NCBI GenBank assembly: GCA_028673005.1 | Contig: CM054116.1 | Location: forward strand, 78,628,572-78,692,571 | From: Tanypteryx hageni | Lineage: Eukaryota > Arthropoda > Insecta > Odonata > Petaluridae | Direction: 5' to 3' | DNA: 64,000 nucleotides | Shown here: piece by piece, positions 11,560-22,737 of the stretch | Layout of the letters: the number at the start of each line of letters is the position of its first letter | How positions within the stretch are numbered: position 1 is the first letter of the stretch | Translations under genes and position numbers: made by a program | The notes under the pieces: generated by a model | The model's database searches: none | What the model was told of the DNA's origin: nothing | What the model saw: only the letters and a program-made list of their open reading frames with translations

Positions 11560-12300
11560 CTCACATTTGCTGTCGTACGAGCATTTGCTGGAGTTCGTCT
11601 CTTGCTTGAGTTTGAACACAAAAACTTCTGGCAAACATGAAAAACTGATGGAGAATGTCGATAAACTGTAGGATGCTAAAATGCTACAATATAATATTAT
11701 CTTGTTTTTTATTACAACTAACTTGTCCTTTAGTGTGATTTATTATGTGATAATATATATTTAAGATTGTTAATTTTGTAAGAATATTTGTTTAGTTACT
11801 TTTTAAAAAAATGTTAAGAATAGTTGTAAGTTTTCTGTTAGACAGTGAATACTGTTGAAAAAGGGAGGGACTCTAATTACCATAAAAAGTTAATACTGTG
11901 ATTTTTTTATTTTATATGAGTTCTGCATAAAATTACCAAGATTTCAAATGTAGTTTTTCTTATGTGTCATCTTAATGTATGAGCACACCTGGGAACGTGC
12001 CACAGGCCCTGCATAAACAAGGGCCCCACACATACAAGGCCCTTTTTATATGATGTTTCACTGTGACGGCATGACATTTCTAATATTACAGTTTCTTCGA
12101 ACTTGAATCAAAAAATGGACCACCCCAATACTCCAATGAGCCCAAAAAATTGATTTGTACACCTCTAAATTTTCCTTAAAATAGACCCTGCCAATCACCA
12201 ACAACGCACCCCTTTCCCTTTGTTTTCAAAACCAACCATCAAGCCATCTCATCAATCACAACATATCCCCAGCAGCTATATAAATTCCACATCCAGTCAA
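11560..12300. other. Non-coding, repeat-like sequence
   Basis: Contains a GC-richer patch at 11990-12055 (CCACAGGCCCTGC.. AAGGGCCCC) that resembles hAT-type termini but has no matching partner. Otherwise nothing recognised. Confidence 0.35.
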
Positions 12301-12319
12301 CGTTCATTCCCTAATTTCT

Positions 12320-12362
12320 CCTACTGAGGATGACATCATTGATATCGAAATGTACATCTAGG
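12320..12362 (+). ncRNA. Hammerhead-ribozyme-like motif
   Basis: Order on the plus strand: CCTA, CTGAGGA, one extra T, a hairpin of 15 bases (GACATC/GATATC arms with a 3-base loop and one mismatch), GAAA, the palindrome ATGTACAT sharing its first A with GAAA, C, then TAGG. CCTA and TAGG would form stem I, and the palindrome a minimal stem III, with C as the cleavage-site residue. This is the layout of type I hammerheads such as those known from Penelope-like elements. The extra T between CTGANGA and stem II departs from the canonical core, so activity is doubtful. Found by eye only. Confidence 0.4.
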
Positions 12363-12473
12363 GTTATAAATAAGTACTGGTGTAGTTGTCTGATTTTGTG
12401 CGAGTGTAAGTTTTGTGCATGCTCATGAGTCCCTAGCACGGGATCATTTTCCCGCAAACTTGCACGCATAATA

Positions 12474-13281
12474 CAGGAGGACCCCAATTTACGAAAGGGT
12501 TACGTTCTTGAAAAACATTTCATAAATCAAGCCATAATATCCCATTAGCTTCCATTATATAATACAAGATATGTTCTCATGTTAAAAAAATCCTCCCTTA
12601 TATGGCACAGAATTTGTTTTTTAAGACATATAATATGAATATGCCACGCACATATACTTTACGTAGCATTGTGTTCTATTTTGCGTAACTTGATGTTGTA
12701 GTAACTTGACTGACTATCTGATCACAGTCTGAAATTATGATTATGTCATAAATTATCGCAATTATATTCAACGCATTTGTATTAAAATACACAATGACAA
12801 CAAATACTCAATGATATAAGTTTTATTAAAACTAGCGAGGCTGAATGCAAACCGCGTAGCACTGAGGTATCTGCAGCGGACCTGAAGGCGCGGTTGACAT
12901 GTGAATAGTCAAGGTTTATCATATCTAAAATAAAAAATACATAATAAAAATAAATAAAATACACAATGCATTCAGTAAAAATTTAATTTAATGAAAAATA
13001 CATCTTCATCCATGTCATTGTAGTTAATATCATTTCATACAGCATGAAGTGAAGGTTTTACATTGTCATCATCATATGTTGAATCACCCGCCACAGCAGA
13101 AAGGGAGAATTTGACATCTTGATCAGCAGGAGGACTTGTTTTCTTTGACAGATGTTACGAAAAACTAATGGATTGTTTATGTAACTTCAAGATTTTTGTT
13201 TGTATAACGAAGCAATGGAAAAATATTTTTTTGTAACTTCGAAATTTCATAAAACGGGGAACATAAATCAAGGTCGACCTG
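12474..13281. mobile_element. pogo/Tigger-like element, about 808 bp, TA target site
   Basis: Left end reads CAGGAGGACCCCAATTTACG and the right end, inverted, CAGGTCGACCTTGATTTATG; both abut TA (12472-12473 and 13282-13283). Subterminal GGGTTACGTTCTTG and the matching AACTTCG..TTTCATAAAAC stretch near 13230 support a shared terminal design. No intact transposase frame is present inside, so it is non-autonomous or internally deleted. The superfamily is inferred from terminal sequence and TA site. Confidence 0.65.
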
Positions 13282-13422
13282 TACTCTGGGCCCTGGAGAG
13301 AATTAGTTTTCCATAAACCAGGTAAGTGTGTCTGTGTATATACTATCATCAGTAGTTACTTATTCATTTTTTGTGTTTAAATTTTTCATTTAGTTTCATT
13401 GGTGTTAAAAATAGACTCAAGA

Positions 13423-13900
13423 CTAAATTCTTTCAGTAAATTTGGTAAGATATTTTCCATCAAATTTTTTGCTGATCTTGTATTCAAATCCAGTTTTTCT
13501 CCATGCAGTTATTTTTAAACATGATGTTGTGCCTCTCCTTCCATCTACTGAGACAGCCATCTGTTGGCATGAAGTCATCTTCACCAAGTTCATCCGCAAT
13601 TTCTTTTGCCTTTTCACACAGGATACTTTGAATGATCAGAGCATTCTTCAATCTTGCATTTGTAAACCATCTCAGGAGAACTTCTTTCACAAATTCACTT
13701 TTACCGCCTCTTTTCTTTTTCTGTCCATGTTTTCATTCTCAGTCACACCTAATTCTTAGATTTTCCTGTTTTCAAGAGTTTGTACAAAAGAAGCTGTGAA
13801 ACATCAAGTATTAATGCAGTTTCTCTCTGACAACACTTGAGCAAGGCATCATAAGCACTTAAAATCTTCTTTTCATTAAAACTGAAATATTTTTAGTAAC
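13423..13900 (-). pseudogene. pogo/Tigger-type transposase N-terminal (CENP-B-like HTH) fragment
   Basis: On the minus strand, the frame at 13690-13484 reads LLRWFTNARLKNALIIQSIL followed by CEKAKEIADELGEDDF and CLSRWKERHNI. This is the second helix-turn-helix (CENP-B/Tc5-type DNA-binding domain) of Tigger and Jerky-like transposases. Upstream, to about 13900, remnants of the first helix-turn-helix (FNEKKILSAYD..) are visible in another frame. Frameshifts are present and the catalytic DDE domain is absent. It abuts the Tigger-like MITE at 12474-13281, but no direct link is shown. Confidence 0.75.
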
Positions 13901-14130
13901 CCCAATTTGTATGGCTATTAAGTTAACTGTGCTAACCTAGCTAATCAAAATTTTAGCTGCCGGAGTCAGTCTTTTCATTATCTCAACGTTGCATGCGGGT
14001 TATGTAGCTCGGGCTGCAAACAGCTTGGTTTTGAAAGAGCTTCAGGTAGACCTTTCGATGACTCACCATGTCTTCTGTAGCATTCAGAATTCGTTTCATT
14101 TCTTTACTCTCCCCGTCTAAACATTTTTGA
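13901..14130. other. No feature recognised
   Basis: Short AT-rich gap between the Tigger fragment and the hAT end. Confidence 0.3.
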
Positions 14131-14269
14131 ATGGCTGACTCTAGCTGCTTACATTATTCTCCATCCATTTCTCAACCGCTATTTAGATTCTTGATTTTTC
14201 CACCAATGAGACGTTATATGATTTGGAAATGGTATTTGTTTATTTTACGTAATTTTACACATGGATTTC

Positions 14270-14327
14270 AGTTCTCTTTAGCACCCCTAGGCAAATGTCT
14301 ACTTTGCTACCCTCTAGCGCCGCCCCT
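14270..14327. mobile_element. hAT element end
   Basis: Read inverted, the segment starts CTCAGGGGCGGCGCTAGAG and continues with a short purine/pyrimidine pattern typical of hAT termini (CAGGGGCGG..). Its partner was not identified. It directly precedes the SINE. Confidence 0.4.
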
Positions 14328-14345
14328 GAGTATGCTTATTAACTT

Positions 14346-14620
14346 ACACTGGTGGAGCAGTGGTTGAAACACTCCACAATGGTTTCAAATATTGTTGGTT
14401 TGATTCCCAGCCGAGGTCGATGATATTTTACAGTTAAAAAATATGACAAGCATTCCTTTGGTGAGGAAGTGAAGCTGTCAATCCTTGTATTGTACGATGT
14501 CGGTACACTTCAAAAGACCCCTTTTCATATGGGACATTAGGTAGCTAAGCCCCTGGAACCTGTAAATAACCTCCCCTTTGGGGGAAGAGGAGAATGACCA
14601 ATGCTTACCTAAGATTTATT
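14346..14620 (+). repeat. tRNA-derived SINE
   Basis: Starts with a pol III type head: GGTGGAGCAGTGGTTGAAAC as A box and GGTTTGATTCCC as B box, about 45 bases apart. The downstream body holds GGGACATTAGGTAGCTAAGC and CCTTTGGGGGAAGAGGAGA, which resembles the body of the copy at 62290-62590 (GGGACGTTAAGCC). The end is approximate and no target duplication was fixed. Confidence 0.6.
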
Positions 14621-15660
14621 ATCTAAGAAATTTTTTACTTTTTACATGTGATTTACATGTCGCGACAGCTCGTTCACAGCAAGCTTCCGCCTGCTTGTTA
14701 CCCTTGTTTCACCTGACATTAGAATTCTTTTCGCTGTATTTAACTGATTTTTTGGTAATTATAACTTTACCTTGTTTAATCTGATAGATTTTTCCTTGTT
14801 GTGCTTTAAAGAGCATTAAAATGCATTGCAGTGCTATAAGAAAATATTAGAAAGTATTGTCATGCATAACTATGCATTTTCTAATTTTTATTAAAAAGGG
14901 AGGAAAACGAAGGGGGAGGGATGAAGGGGTCAAAAATAGTTAAACACTTTCTGTCGTAATACATGAACGGTCCCCTACTGAATAAATATGATCTGTAAAG
15001 TCCTATGTGCCATCAGGGGCGGCTTGTGGTGTCAAAAAGAAGGGAGGCTTCAAGTCAACCAAAATCTACCTATGTACCTATATATGAAAATATAAACTTT
15101 CTTCATGAAGATACTGCCGGCCTAAAGTAGTGACTACTGAACCAACCGGCAATTGAAGCCAAGTACTCATCCTTTAGAGGCTGAACAGTGTATGCAGACC
15201 TCATGTTTCACTTAACAAGTAAATACACACAATATACACAAATAAGCACAATAATCTTCCCTAGATATATATAATACTTAAGAAATTTTGACACATGAGA
15301 AAATACATTGGCTTAAGTGAGTGAGAGACATCAGAAGGCATGTAATCGTAGACTATATCATGCACTGCTTTTCATGCCGAGAAATGCCTCTTCTCAGTGT
15401 TATAAAGTCATATTGTAGAAGACGCAATTATATTTTTCGGGTTCCTAAAGTGGGCATCAGATGCCTTAGTCAGTACAGTTTGAATGATTAGGGGATCCCT
15501 AAATCTCAGGGCTTCCCCGCATTGCAGGGCCTATCAGTATACCCCTGCTCTTGCTGATAAGGCAGACAGATCAAATCACTGCACGGGCCAGATGAGGCCC
15601 GCAGGCCATAGTTTGGTGACCCCTACTTTATGGCATAGTTACCTATTTTTAATGGGGTAG
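14621..15660. other. Repeat-rich non-coding stretch with hAT-like ends
   Basis: CAGGGGCGGCTTGTGGTG at about 15013 resembles the terminus of the hAT MITE at 57432, and AGTTTGGTGACCCCTACTT at about 15608 resembles an opposite hAT end. The two are not convincingly a pair. No coding sequence recognised. Confidence 0.4.
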
Positions 15661-15662
15661 AT

Positions 15663-15942
15663 CAACGGTGCGCAAACATTTCAAGCTGTGCCCCTTTCTC
15701 ATCGTTGAAAATGGTGGTGCCCACATTTTAATTGAATATTATCTCATGTTTGTATAGTTTGTAATAAATTCTTATAAATATGAGAAAAGTAAAAGTCGAT
15801 ATTCTCTGGTAAAGAAAACCCAAATAGCCACCAGGTCAGTCTCAGTCAATTGAACTTGCTGAGAATTGCATTCCATTCTGACAGAAGAATCGATCATGCC
15901 CTCCCATCAAATCTTCCTCGCCCTCCAGTTTCCACACCTCTG
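15663..15942. mobile_element. Probable hAT MITE
   Basis: Left end CAACGGTGCGCAAACATTTC, right end inverted CAGAGGTGTGGAAACTGG: two related hAT-style termini about 280 bp apart, enclosing non-coding sequence. A clean 8-bp duplication is not visible, so the boundaries are tentative. Confidence 0.45.
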
Positions 15943-16890
15943 AGCTAGGCAATTGCAAGGAGTTAAGACATCATCGTAATTACTTCAGTTTCTGTTTTAT
16001 TAATATAATTATTTTCGATAAAGTGAGATAAAATAAATTTTTGATAATATATAATGGCGTATGCGATCACATTAGGCAAAGAAAGTGCATGTCTTACTCT
16101 ATGTTTGGTTTTGGAATTTCACTTTTCATTACAATATGCGGCTGATAACAATAACCAGTGATCGCATTAAACAGCACAATGTACAAGCATAACTATTCTT
16201 TTATGATAATATATTTTAAATTTGCTCACATAATTCAAGCAAATCTGTAATTCAGGCAGTCTTACTTCTCACCATGGAATTAAGGAAAAATAAATGATAA
16301 GTGGTAGCTGTGATAACATCCCCAATATTTTATTCATGATATTTTGAGAAGAAGTGCAAGAATTATTTGAGTAAATACAGTAGTTCATTTATAATATAAT
16401 GCATTAATAAAAATGTCCCACTTTACTGTTCTGAAAATCTGGCAACCCTACCAATACCACTCAAACATTAGATGAATTCTCTCACAAATATAATCAAATG
16501 TAGGCCTTCTTAAGTATATCTGAAAATATCTTATTATTGTGTTATAAGCTAAACTAAATTGCTAGGAAACAAAGACAGTCAATCTGGTCCCTAAAGGGAT
16601 CACTTACGAATACATTTTGCAATGTGTGCTGTGGTAGGCAAGCACATATAATTGAAATTTACCTCCTACAAAAACTGAAACTTGCTACAATAATTTCTGC
16701 GCAAATGTGGAAAACAGTGAATATAGAGGGATAAAAAATTAAACAATCAACACAAATTTGTATCCTCTGATATCTAACATACCATATTAACTCGAAAGGA
16801 AGATGAAATGAATGAAGTTTTTACAAAATACATACAGGGAACTCACCATAGTTTAATTATAGATAGAAATATATAATTATTAGAACTTAC
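15943..16890. other. 3' side of MRPS9 exon 16891-17006; expected terminal exon not found
   Basis: AT-rich. The C-terminal part of MRPS9 (conserved GGGRSGQAGA-type segment and basic tail) should follow downstream on the minus strand, but no such frame was seen here. It may lie beyond a longer intron. Confidence 0.4.
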
Positions 16891-17006
16891 TTGTTCTCGT
16901 GACTGTATTCTACTGAAATACAGAATATCAGCTCCATTAATAGTTATTTTTCCAGTCCCTGGATAAGTGATTGTTGCCTTGGCTCGGGCTGTCTTTCTTT
17001 GAGCAT
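16891..17006 (-). CDS. MRPS9: MRPS9 exon (S9 domain start)
   Basis: Encodes AQRKTARAKATITYPGTGKI and then TINGADILYFSRIQSREQ: the beginning of the conserved ribosomal S9 fold (R-K-T-A-R-A, GTGKI.ING). Acceptor CATTAG, donor GTAAGT. Begins in phase 1 (completing GAT with the previous exon's G) and ends on a codon boundary. Confidence 0.95.
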
Positions 17007-17081
17007 CTAATGAGCAAAAACAGTATTAAAAAACAATACACAATCTATTACAATAGACGATATAATGAAAAATAAACTTAC

Positions 17082-17124
17082 CAACAACTGTAATTCTTGA
17101 CTTTCCATCTTCACCAATTTGTGG
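17082..17124 (-). CDS. MRPS9: MRPS9 small exon
   Basis: A 43-base exon reading PQIGEDGKSRITVV plus the first base of the next codon. The donor GTAAG is clear. The acceptor CATAAAG is weak, chosen because it joins the previous exon (..TYDIPK) in frame and matches the family's order. Confidence 0.8.
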
Positions 17125-17203
17125 CTTTATGAAAAAATCCATTTGTATTTTTTTTAAATGCATTTAAAAATCAAAGGAAGACTTCAAAGTAATCATGACT
17201 TAC

Positions 17204-17329
17204 CTTTGGAATATCATAGGTTTTTGTTTGACTCATAAGCAACTTCCTATATTTAAACACATATGACTTCATCTGAAAGGCATACGGATGACTTGCTAGT
17301 CGTTCCATCACTTTTACAAAATTATCATA
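17204..17329 (-). CDS. MRPS9: MRPS9 exon
   Basis: Exactly 42 codons, reading YDNFVKVMERLASHPYAFQM and then KSYVFKYRKLLMSQTKTYDIPK. Acceptor TTTCAG, donor GTAAGT. This is the region just before the S9 domain. Confidence 0.93.
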
Positions 17330-17637
17330 CTGAAATAAAAAATTCATTGATAATGGTTAATACAGCAATAAATTATTGGTACAAAGGTTATTCAAACTTT
17401 GAAATTGCAATACGAGGTAACCATCAAGCAAATATATAAATATTTAATATAATTTAAATTGCTTGGAAAGTAATATACATTATATTATCAACATGGTAGA
17501 TACCAATAAAATAACAAGAAATATGTATTTGTTTTATGAAAAAGATTATATTTTTTTGCATATTAATTACAGGGGAAGAATTAATAATTTGTAATATTAA
17601 TAAATGTTTAAATGAGCAAAATTATTAAAACTATTAC

Positions 17638-17713
17638 CTCTCTGTCATTTAAAGTCTCAACAAGCATTAGTTCTAAGCTATCCTTGGGAAGCCATTCAGA
17701 CCCAGACAAATCT
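17638..17713 (-). CDS. MRPS9: MRPS9 exon
   Basis: After one base completing a leucine codon, reads DLSGSEWLPKDSLELMLVET LNDRE. Acceptor TTCCAG, donor GTAATA. The S-WL-K-LE pattern is shared with vertebrate MRPS9. Confidence 0.92.
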
Positions 17714-17854
17714 CTGGAATAAGAAAGTTGAATCAATACCAATGTGACATGAATAGTCCAATAAAACAGAAACATACAAATATCTCCTTAAACCTCCTGT
17801 CATAAGCAAACTAAATATGTATTTAATATACAAAAATGTATAATTTATACCAAG

Positions 17855-18040
17855 GCTTTGCCCTGGATTTTCAATTTCAAATTTTTCATGCTTATTTCAC
17901 TCACTAATATTTTCATTCAAACCCAAGGTACTCTCGAGATAAGTGACCAATATTACCCCTTAATCAGTATGAACAATTTAAATATAAATTCAAATTTTTA
18001 TATTTTGCTAAGAATATTCAAAATAAATTGTGTAATTTTA
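17855..18040. other. Intronic sequence before tandem array
   Basis: Part of the 4.7 kb MRPS9 intron 17714-22426; nothing recognised other than the following tandem array. Confidence 0.3.
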
Positions 18041-18583
18041 CAAAAAAATCACGTGCCTCTCCCTCCCCCCAAAAAATCTAAATTCTGGCCCCAAGGTACA
18101 CATCCTCAAAGACTCATAAGTAAGTGTACCAAGTTTTAAGTCTTTAAGTGTCTTGGTTTTCGAGAAGTGCTGTAGGGTATAATTTATATGGCACCCTCCT
18201 GCCTTTCTCCCCACCCAAAAATCAAAATTATGGCACCAGAGTGCACATCCTTAAGGTCTCTTTAGTATGTGTACCAAGTTTTAAATATCTAAGTTTCTTG
18301 GTTTTCGGGAATTGCTGTAGGGCATTCTTTTTTATGGCACCCTCATCCACCCAAAAATCAAAATTCCAGCACCAAGGTGTACATCCTCATGGTCTCATTA
18401 GTAAGTGTACCAAGTTTTAAGTCTCTAGGTTTCTTAGTTTTCGAGAAATGCATTAAGATATAATTTATATGGCACCCCCTTCCCTTCCCCCACCCTCCCA
18501 AAAATCAAAATTCTGGCACCGAGATGCACATCCTCAAGGTCTCATTAGTAAGTGAACCAAGTTTTAAGTCTCTAAGTTTCTAC
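18040..18583. repeat. Tandem repeat, about four units of 136-146 bp
   Basis: Each unit carries, in order, ATTTATATGGCACCCTC, a C-rich run, CCAAAAATCAAAATT, GGCACCAAGGTGCACATCCT, a GTCTCATTAGTAAGTGTACC box and a TTTTAAGTCTCTAAG..TTTCTTGGTTTTCGAGAA segment. Units begin near 18045, 18183, 18329 and 18465. Two short open frames across it are by-products of the repeat. It lies in an MRPS9 intron. Confidence 0.85.
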
Positions 18584-18599
18584 TGTAAAGTAAAAATGC

Positions 18600-19140
18600 C
18601 GTTTATATGTAAGGTGTATTTTCAAAATTATTAAATTAATAGATGCTTTTCAACCAATGATTAACTTACTTTGTGTAAACCTGGAGAATAGCCTAATTTT
18701 CAAGCATGTGTCTTATACATGGGTGCATCTTATATGCCACAAAAACTGTAGTTAATTGCAATAATGGAGGGGAACCTTAATCCAATGAACCAAAAGATGG
18801 AATACAGTGGAAACTCCTTTATAAGTTTCTCACATGCATGTTTTTCTCACTTAAAAGTAATATTCACGTGGCACCAAACACTTCTCCATATAAAAACGAT
18901 TCTTTTATGTGATATTTGTTTGCACGTTTTTCTCACTTTTATGTCACAAATTACGTACCCCGGTGGGCATTTCCTCTCAATTATACAGGACCGATAGCTG
19001 ATTTTCCAAGAATTAAGTAACCTAGCACCCCTACAATGTGCTGTTCTGCTTCCCGTCTGCATAGAAGTGTACCCACAAAGATTAAGAAACCGATATCTTC
19101 GAGCTTTTCTGTGTTATTCCCTTTTAAAATTTACCTGGAC
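18600..19140. other. Intronic, TIR-like fragment
   Basis: 18600-18745 includes TTTATATGTAAGGTGTATTTTC and TGGGTGCATCTTATATGCC, resembling the ends of the ATATAAGTCGA-type elements found at 20045 and 51703. No complete element delimited. Confidence 0.35.
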
Positions 19141-19216
19141 ATTTTTGGATATGTATGGTGACTTTTAAACACCATTTCTTTGCCTGTCTAAGGTGTGTAA
19201 ATTCTTTGTATTGGAT

Positions 19217-19853
19217 GGGATTTTTACTTTCTCCATACGTAGTATAGGGGAAAGTAGTTTTCATGACAAAAATTGACTTTGAGATTTCAATTGAAATACA
19301 TGTTTTAAGGTCCCCTGAACATGTTTTGACTACTTTCTTGATGATGTCTGTGAGTGTGTCTGTGTGTGTGTCCATGACTAGAATTTTGTGGGTGCTCGAA
19401 CTCAAAAACTAATAATCCGATCAGCATAAAATTTCATATTAAGCATTTGTATTAGAAAGTCTAGAACTGATTAGATTTTAACTAAAAGTGGTCAACCACA
19501 AGTGAATGTTTACTCTTGTCACTTATCTGATATTTTGAAATATTTGCTGTAATATTTGATGAATGTAAAAAAGTATTGGAATAAAAGTTGTAGGAAAGTT
19601 AATTTTCTACAACCTTTGTTTGAAACATTTTTCCAAATAATACATTGTTTAAGAGATATTTTAATATCTATATTTTTTTGCTGCCACCAGCACACCACCT
19701 ACCGGCAACTATTGTAAACACTTTATGCTTAGTTAAATCTTAGTAACACTCCTTTTTTATTTTCTTAATTGTTGGAGATCTGTGGCTATATCCAATATCA
19801 GAAGGCTACTGTTTGAGTTTATTTCTGTTCTTTGTGAAGTCTTTAAATTTTTC
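19217..19853 (+). repeat. Dispersed repeat, copy 2 (inverted to copy 1)
   Basis: Matches 10134-10752 in opposite orientation over about 620 bp with many substitutions and small indels, including a GTGTGTCTGTGTGTGTGTC microsatellite where copy 1 has ACACACACAGAGAGACACC. Sits in an MRPS9 intron. Confidence 0.8.
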
Positions 19854-20044
19854 TGGCAGTTCCTTAAAATATTTATTATCATTTAACCTATTTGAATTTT
19901 TTAGAAATATCACAGGTATGGAGGAAGTCATGTGGTGGCCACATCAGATTTTTAATTATTTTAAAATGATAACACTGCAAACCTCTCATGAAAAAGCTGT
20001 TTAATTTATTACCTAATATAATTATGCAATAAGATCAACAAATA

Positions 20045-20912
20045 CCATATATCATGGCATATAAGTCAAGGTCAGTTTTTAGCCCAAAAGTGCATGATTA
20101 GGTATATACTCGCCATATAGGTCGAACCTCTACTTTTGGATACTAAAAAGTACCAATTATGAAAATTACCGAAATCAGCGAAGTTCTTATGATAAAATAT
20201 TAATTTAATAAATCCTTACAATCAAAGATATTGGAATAATGTAATGTGCGATGTAATACAGTATATTATTCCAATATATTTTATAAGTATAACATCATCC
20301 TAATTAGAAAACCTCATAACTCCAAAATCATTAATTTTTCAGGAAAGCAAAAAATACGTTTCATGTGTGTCATTCTCATCATAGAGTTACAAGGTTAACA
20401 AAAATCACTATCTAACAAATTTAGAATTTATTGGAGTTCCAAGGCTTACTAGGCACTTGAGTTTAGTCCTTACCCACTAGATGGCATCTATATCTGCATT
20501 TTGGTAAAAATTGGAATTAGGAGGTTTTCTGGGCTATGATACATCAAATAACTTCGATATATATCGATATTGAATCAATATATTGATAATGGAAAGATAT
20601 TTTTACACCGATTAATTATTCACTTGTCAAAATCATTTACTATACAGCAGCATCACAACTTTCATTTATTTGTCATTCATATTGTTACTTTATGAGAATT
20701 TTTGATAATAAAAGTCTGCTAAATTATATACACTGAAACAGTAGATTCAAAATGGTGGTCACCTACGTTGAGGAATAACTTGCATTAGAAGATTTCAGCA
20801 TCATACGACCAAATTTCAAAGTTTTCATTTTTGCACTGTGTATAAGTCGACTATGGATTTTTTGGAGAATTCTTAACACTTCAAAATTTGACTTATATGC
20901 TGCGATATATGA
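20045..20912. mobile_element. TIR element with TA target site, 868 bp, non-coding
   Basis: Left end CCATATATCATGGCATATAA followed by GTCAAGG; right end inverted TCATATATCGCAGCATATAA followed by GTCAAAT. Both ends abut TA (20043-20044, 20913-20914). The terminal motif CATATAAGTC recurs at about 27601, 44140 and, as CATATAATGCACAC, at 51703 and 57420. No transposase is encoded. Superfamily not assigned. Confidence 0.7.
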
Positions 20913-20914
20913 TA

Positions 20915-22426
20915 ATTACAATAAAACATGCACATTTATTGGCTTCTAGTGAACTACATTAAATTATTAATTTTATTTCTTAAAGGGTTTAATACGAGAC
21001 AAAGACATAAGCACTGGCTCTAATGTAGGAAAAATTTGGCAGCTGCATGTGCCATAAATATAGTACTGTCTTCTAAGGGTGGAATAGACTATAGAGCATT
21101 GAGGATTAAATTTTAGTGGTAGTGAGAGGGAGAGGAGGAATAGAAAATATTTTTGGTCGCTATTATGAGTATGAATTTTTCAGCTTACATTTTAGAAAAA
21201 ATAATGTCTGAAAAGCCATTCCTTTGCCACTATTTTTAATGGTATTAAATTTTGTTACATGAGAAAGACAAGAAAAATAGATCTTTTAATATTACTGCAA
21301 TATATTTTTTAAAGATCTATCATAATTTTGATGTTTTGCCATGGTTGACCTAAGTCACTGCGTTTCAAACTTTTTCTGGTAGTTACACCCTAAGCCACTT
21401 ACCCTCCATCATCCATAATTTTTCTATTTTATATATATATGTAGATATGTATGTTAAGAAGTTTTAACAATGTGTTAAACTCATATATGAGGAGAGACTG
21501 ACAGGGTATCTAATGCTGTAGTAAGTGGTGAATTTGCTATCACCAACTGATTAAAGAGTCACAGGTTGCCAACCCCTGAATTACTGTGCTATAATATAAA
21601 TTTTATATTTTAACCAAACAGTTTTATTTATATTATTATCAGGGTTCTATTTTTTGTGTTTGATGTTACTTAAAGTCATAGATCTTTACATACGTTTATA
21701 CAGTTTTGCTTTGTTTTTACCGGAAGAAATACACTTAATATAAAAAATTTCTTGTACACATTTTGAGTACATCTCACAACATACCTCATTGTGCATAATG
21801 ACATACTAATAGATCATGACACACCATTTGTAAATCTCTGATTTAAGTGAAACATGCTAATGCCATTATAGATATTAAAGAGAGCTCATGCAGGAAAAAA
21901 ATAACTAAGTACACTAGATGTATATTTTGCCAACAAGGTAGAAAAATTCAAAGAATATGTCTGAAGACTGCTTCTTAGCTGATGAGATACACATCTGATT
22001 GAGTTAACTGTTTTATATCTACAAAAGTAACCTACATCATCTGTTAGATTCAATACATAAGAAGAGATGTTTTTTCACTTGCTTAAGTTTTACAGTGACA
22101 TGAAGCCTATTATACATATTTAATTAACTACAAATATCTTTAACAGCACTAGCATGCTTTGCAAAAAACACTGAGCATTGTAATGGTGATGCAAACAAAA
22201 TCACAACAAAGTATTAATTTCAGTATTGGGTTATTATTATCAACTTAGTTATCGAGTATGTGCCATCAAATTTAAATTATTTTTGGATGTTTCTACTTTA
22301 TATCCTAAAATAAAAGGAATAAAGAAAAGATGAATAAAAATGTTATACCATACATAACCATCAGTAAAAACAATCAGTAATTTGTGTGCCTGATAAAAAT
22401 AACATACAAAACTGATAATAACTTAC
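20915..22426. other. MRPS9 intron, old repeat debris
   Basis: AT-rich. AGGTTGCCAACCCCTG at about 21565 is a hAT end like that of the 2041-2381 MITE, and CTGCGTTTCAAACTTTTTC at about 21358 could be a matching opposite end, but no target duplication is visible. No coding sequence recognised. Confidence 0.4.
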
Positions 22427-22512
22427 AATACTTCCCCTTCACCAGGATATTTATTTTTTCTGATCATTTCATCTTCATGTTTATTCAGTCCATTCATATG
22501 AGTAACAACGTC
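22427..22512 (-). CDS. MRPS9: MRPS9 exon
   Basis: Reads DVVTHMNGLNKHEDEMIRKN and then KYPGEGEV plus two bases of a leucine codon completed in the next exon. Acceptor TTTTTTAG, donor GTAAGT. Confidence 0.9.
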
Positions 22513-22737
22513 CTAAAAAAATAATTACATAATCAGTGTCACCTAAGAATTCCATCTTTAAAAAGATAAAAAAATATAGTTATAAAATTTTTAATATGAT
22601 TTTAACATACATAATGGAATGGGTTGATGTTATGAAAAAAACCCTGCAATGACATACTCTTATAGCTCATCAAAATCATTGGTCTCTGTATGGTAATTAT
22701 CCTGTTTTACATAAAAAATGAAATGAATGGAAATATA

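Noticed and set aside
17858..18420. Two plus-strand open frames of 93 and 90 codons
   Set aside because: They fall on the tandem array, share repeat-driven sequence (PPKKS.F..QG.HP..LISKCTKF) and have no gene context.
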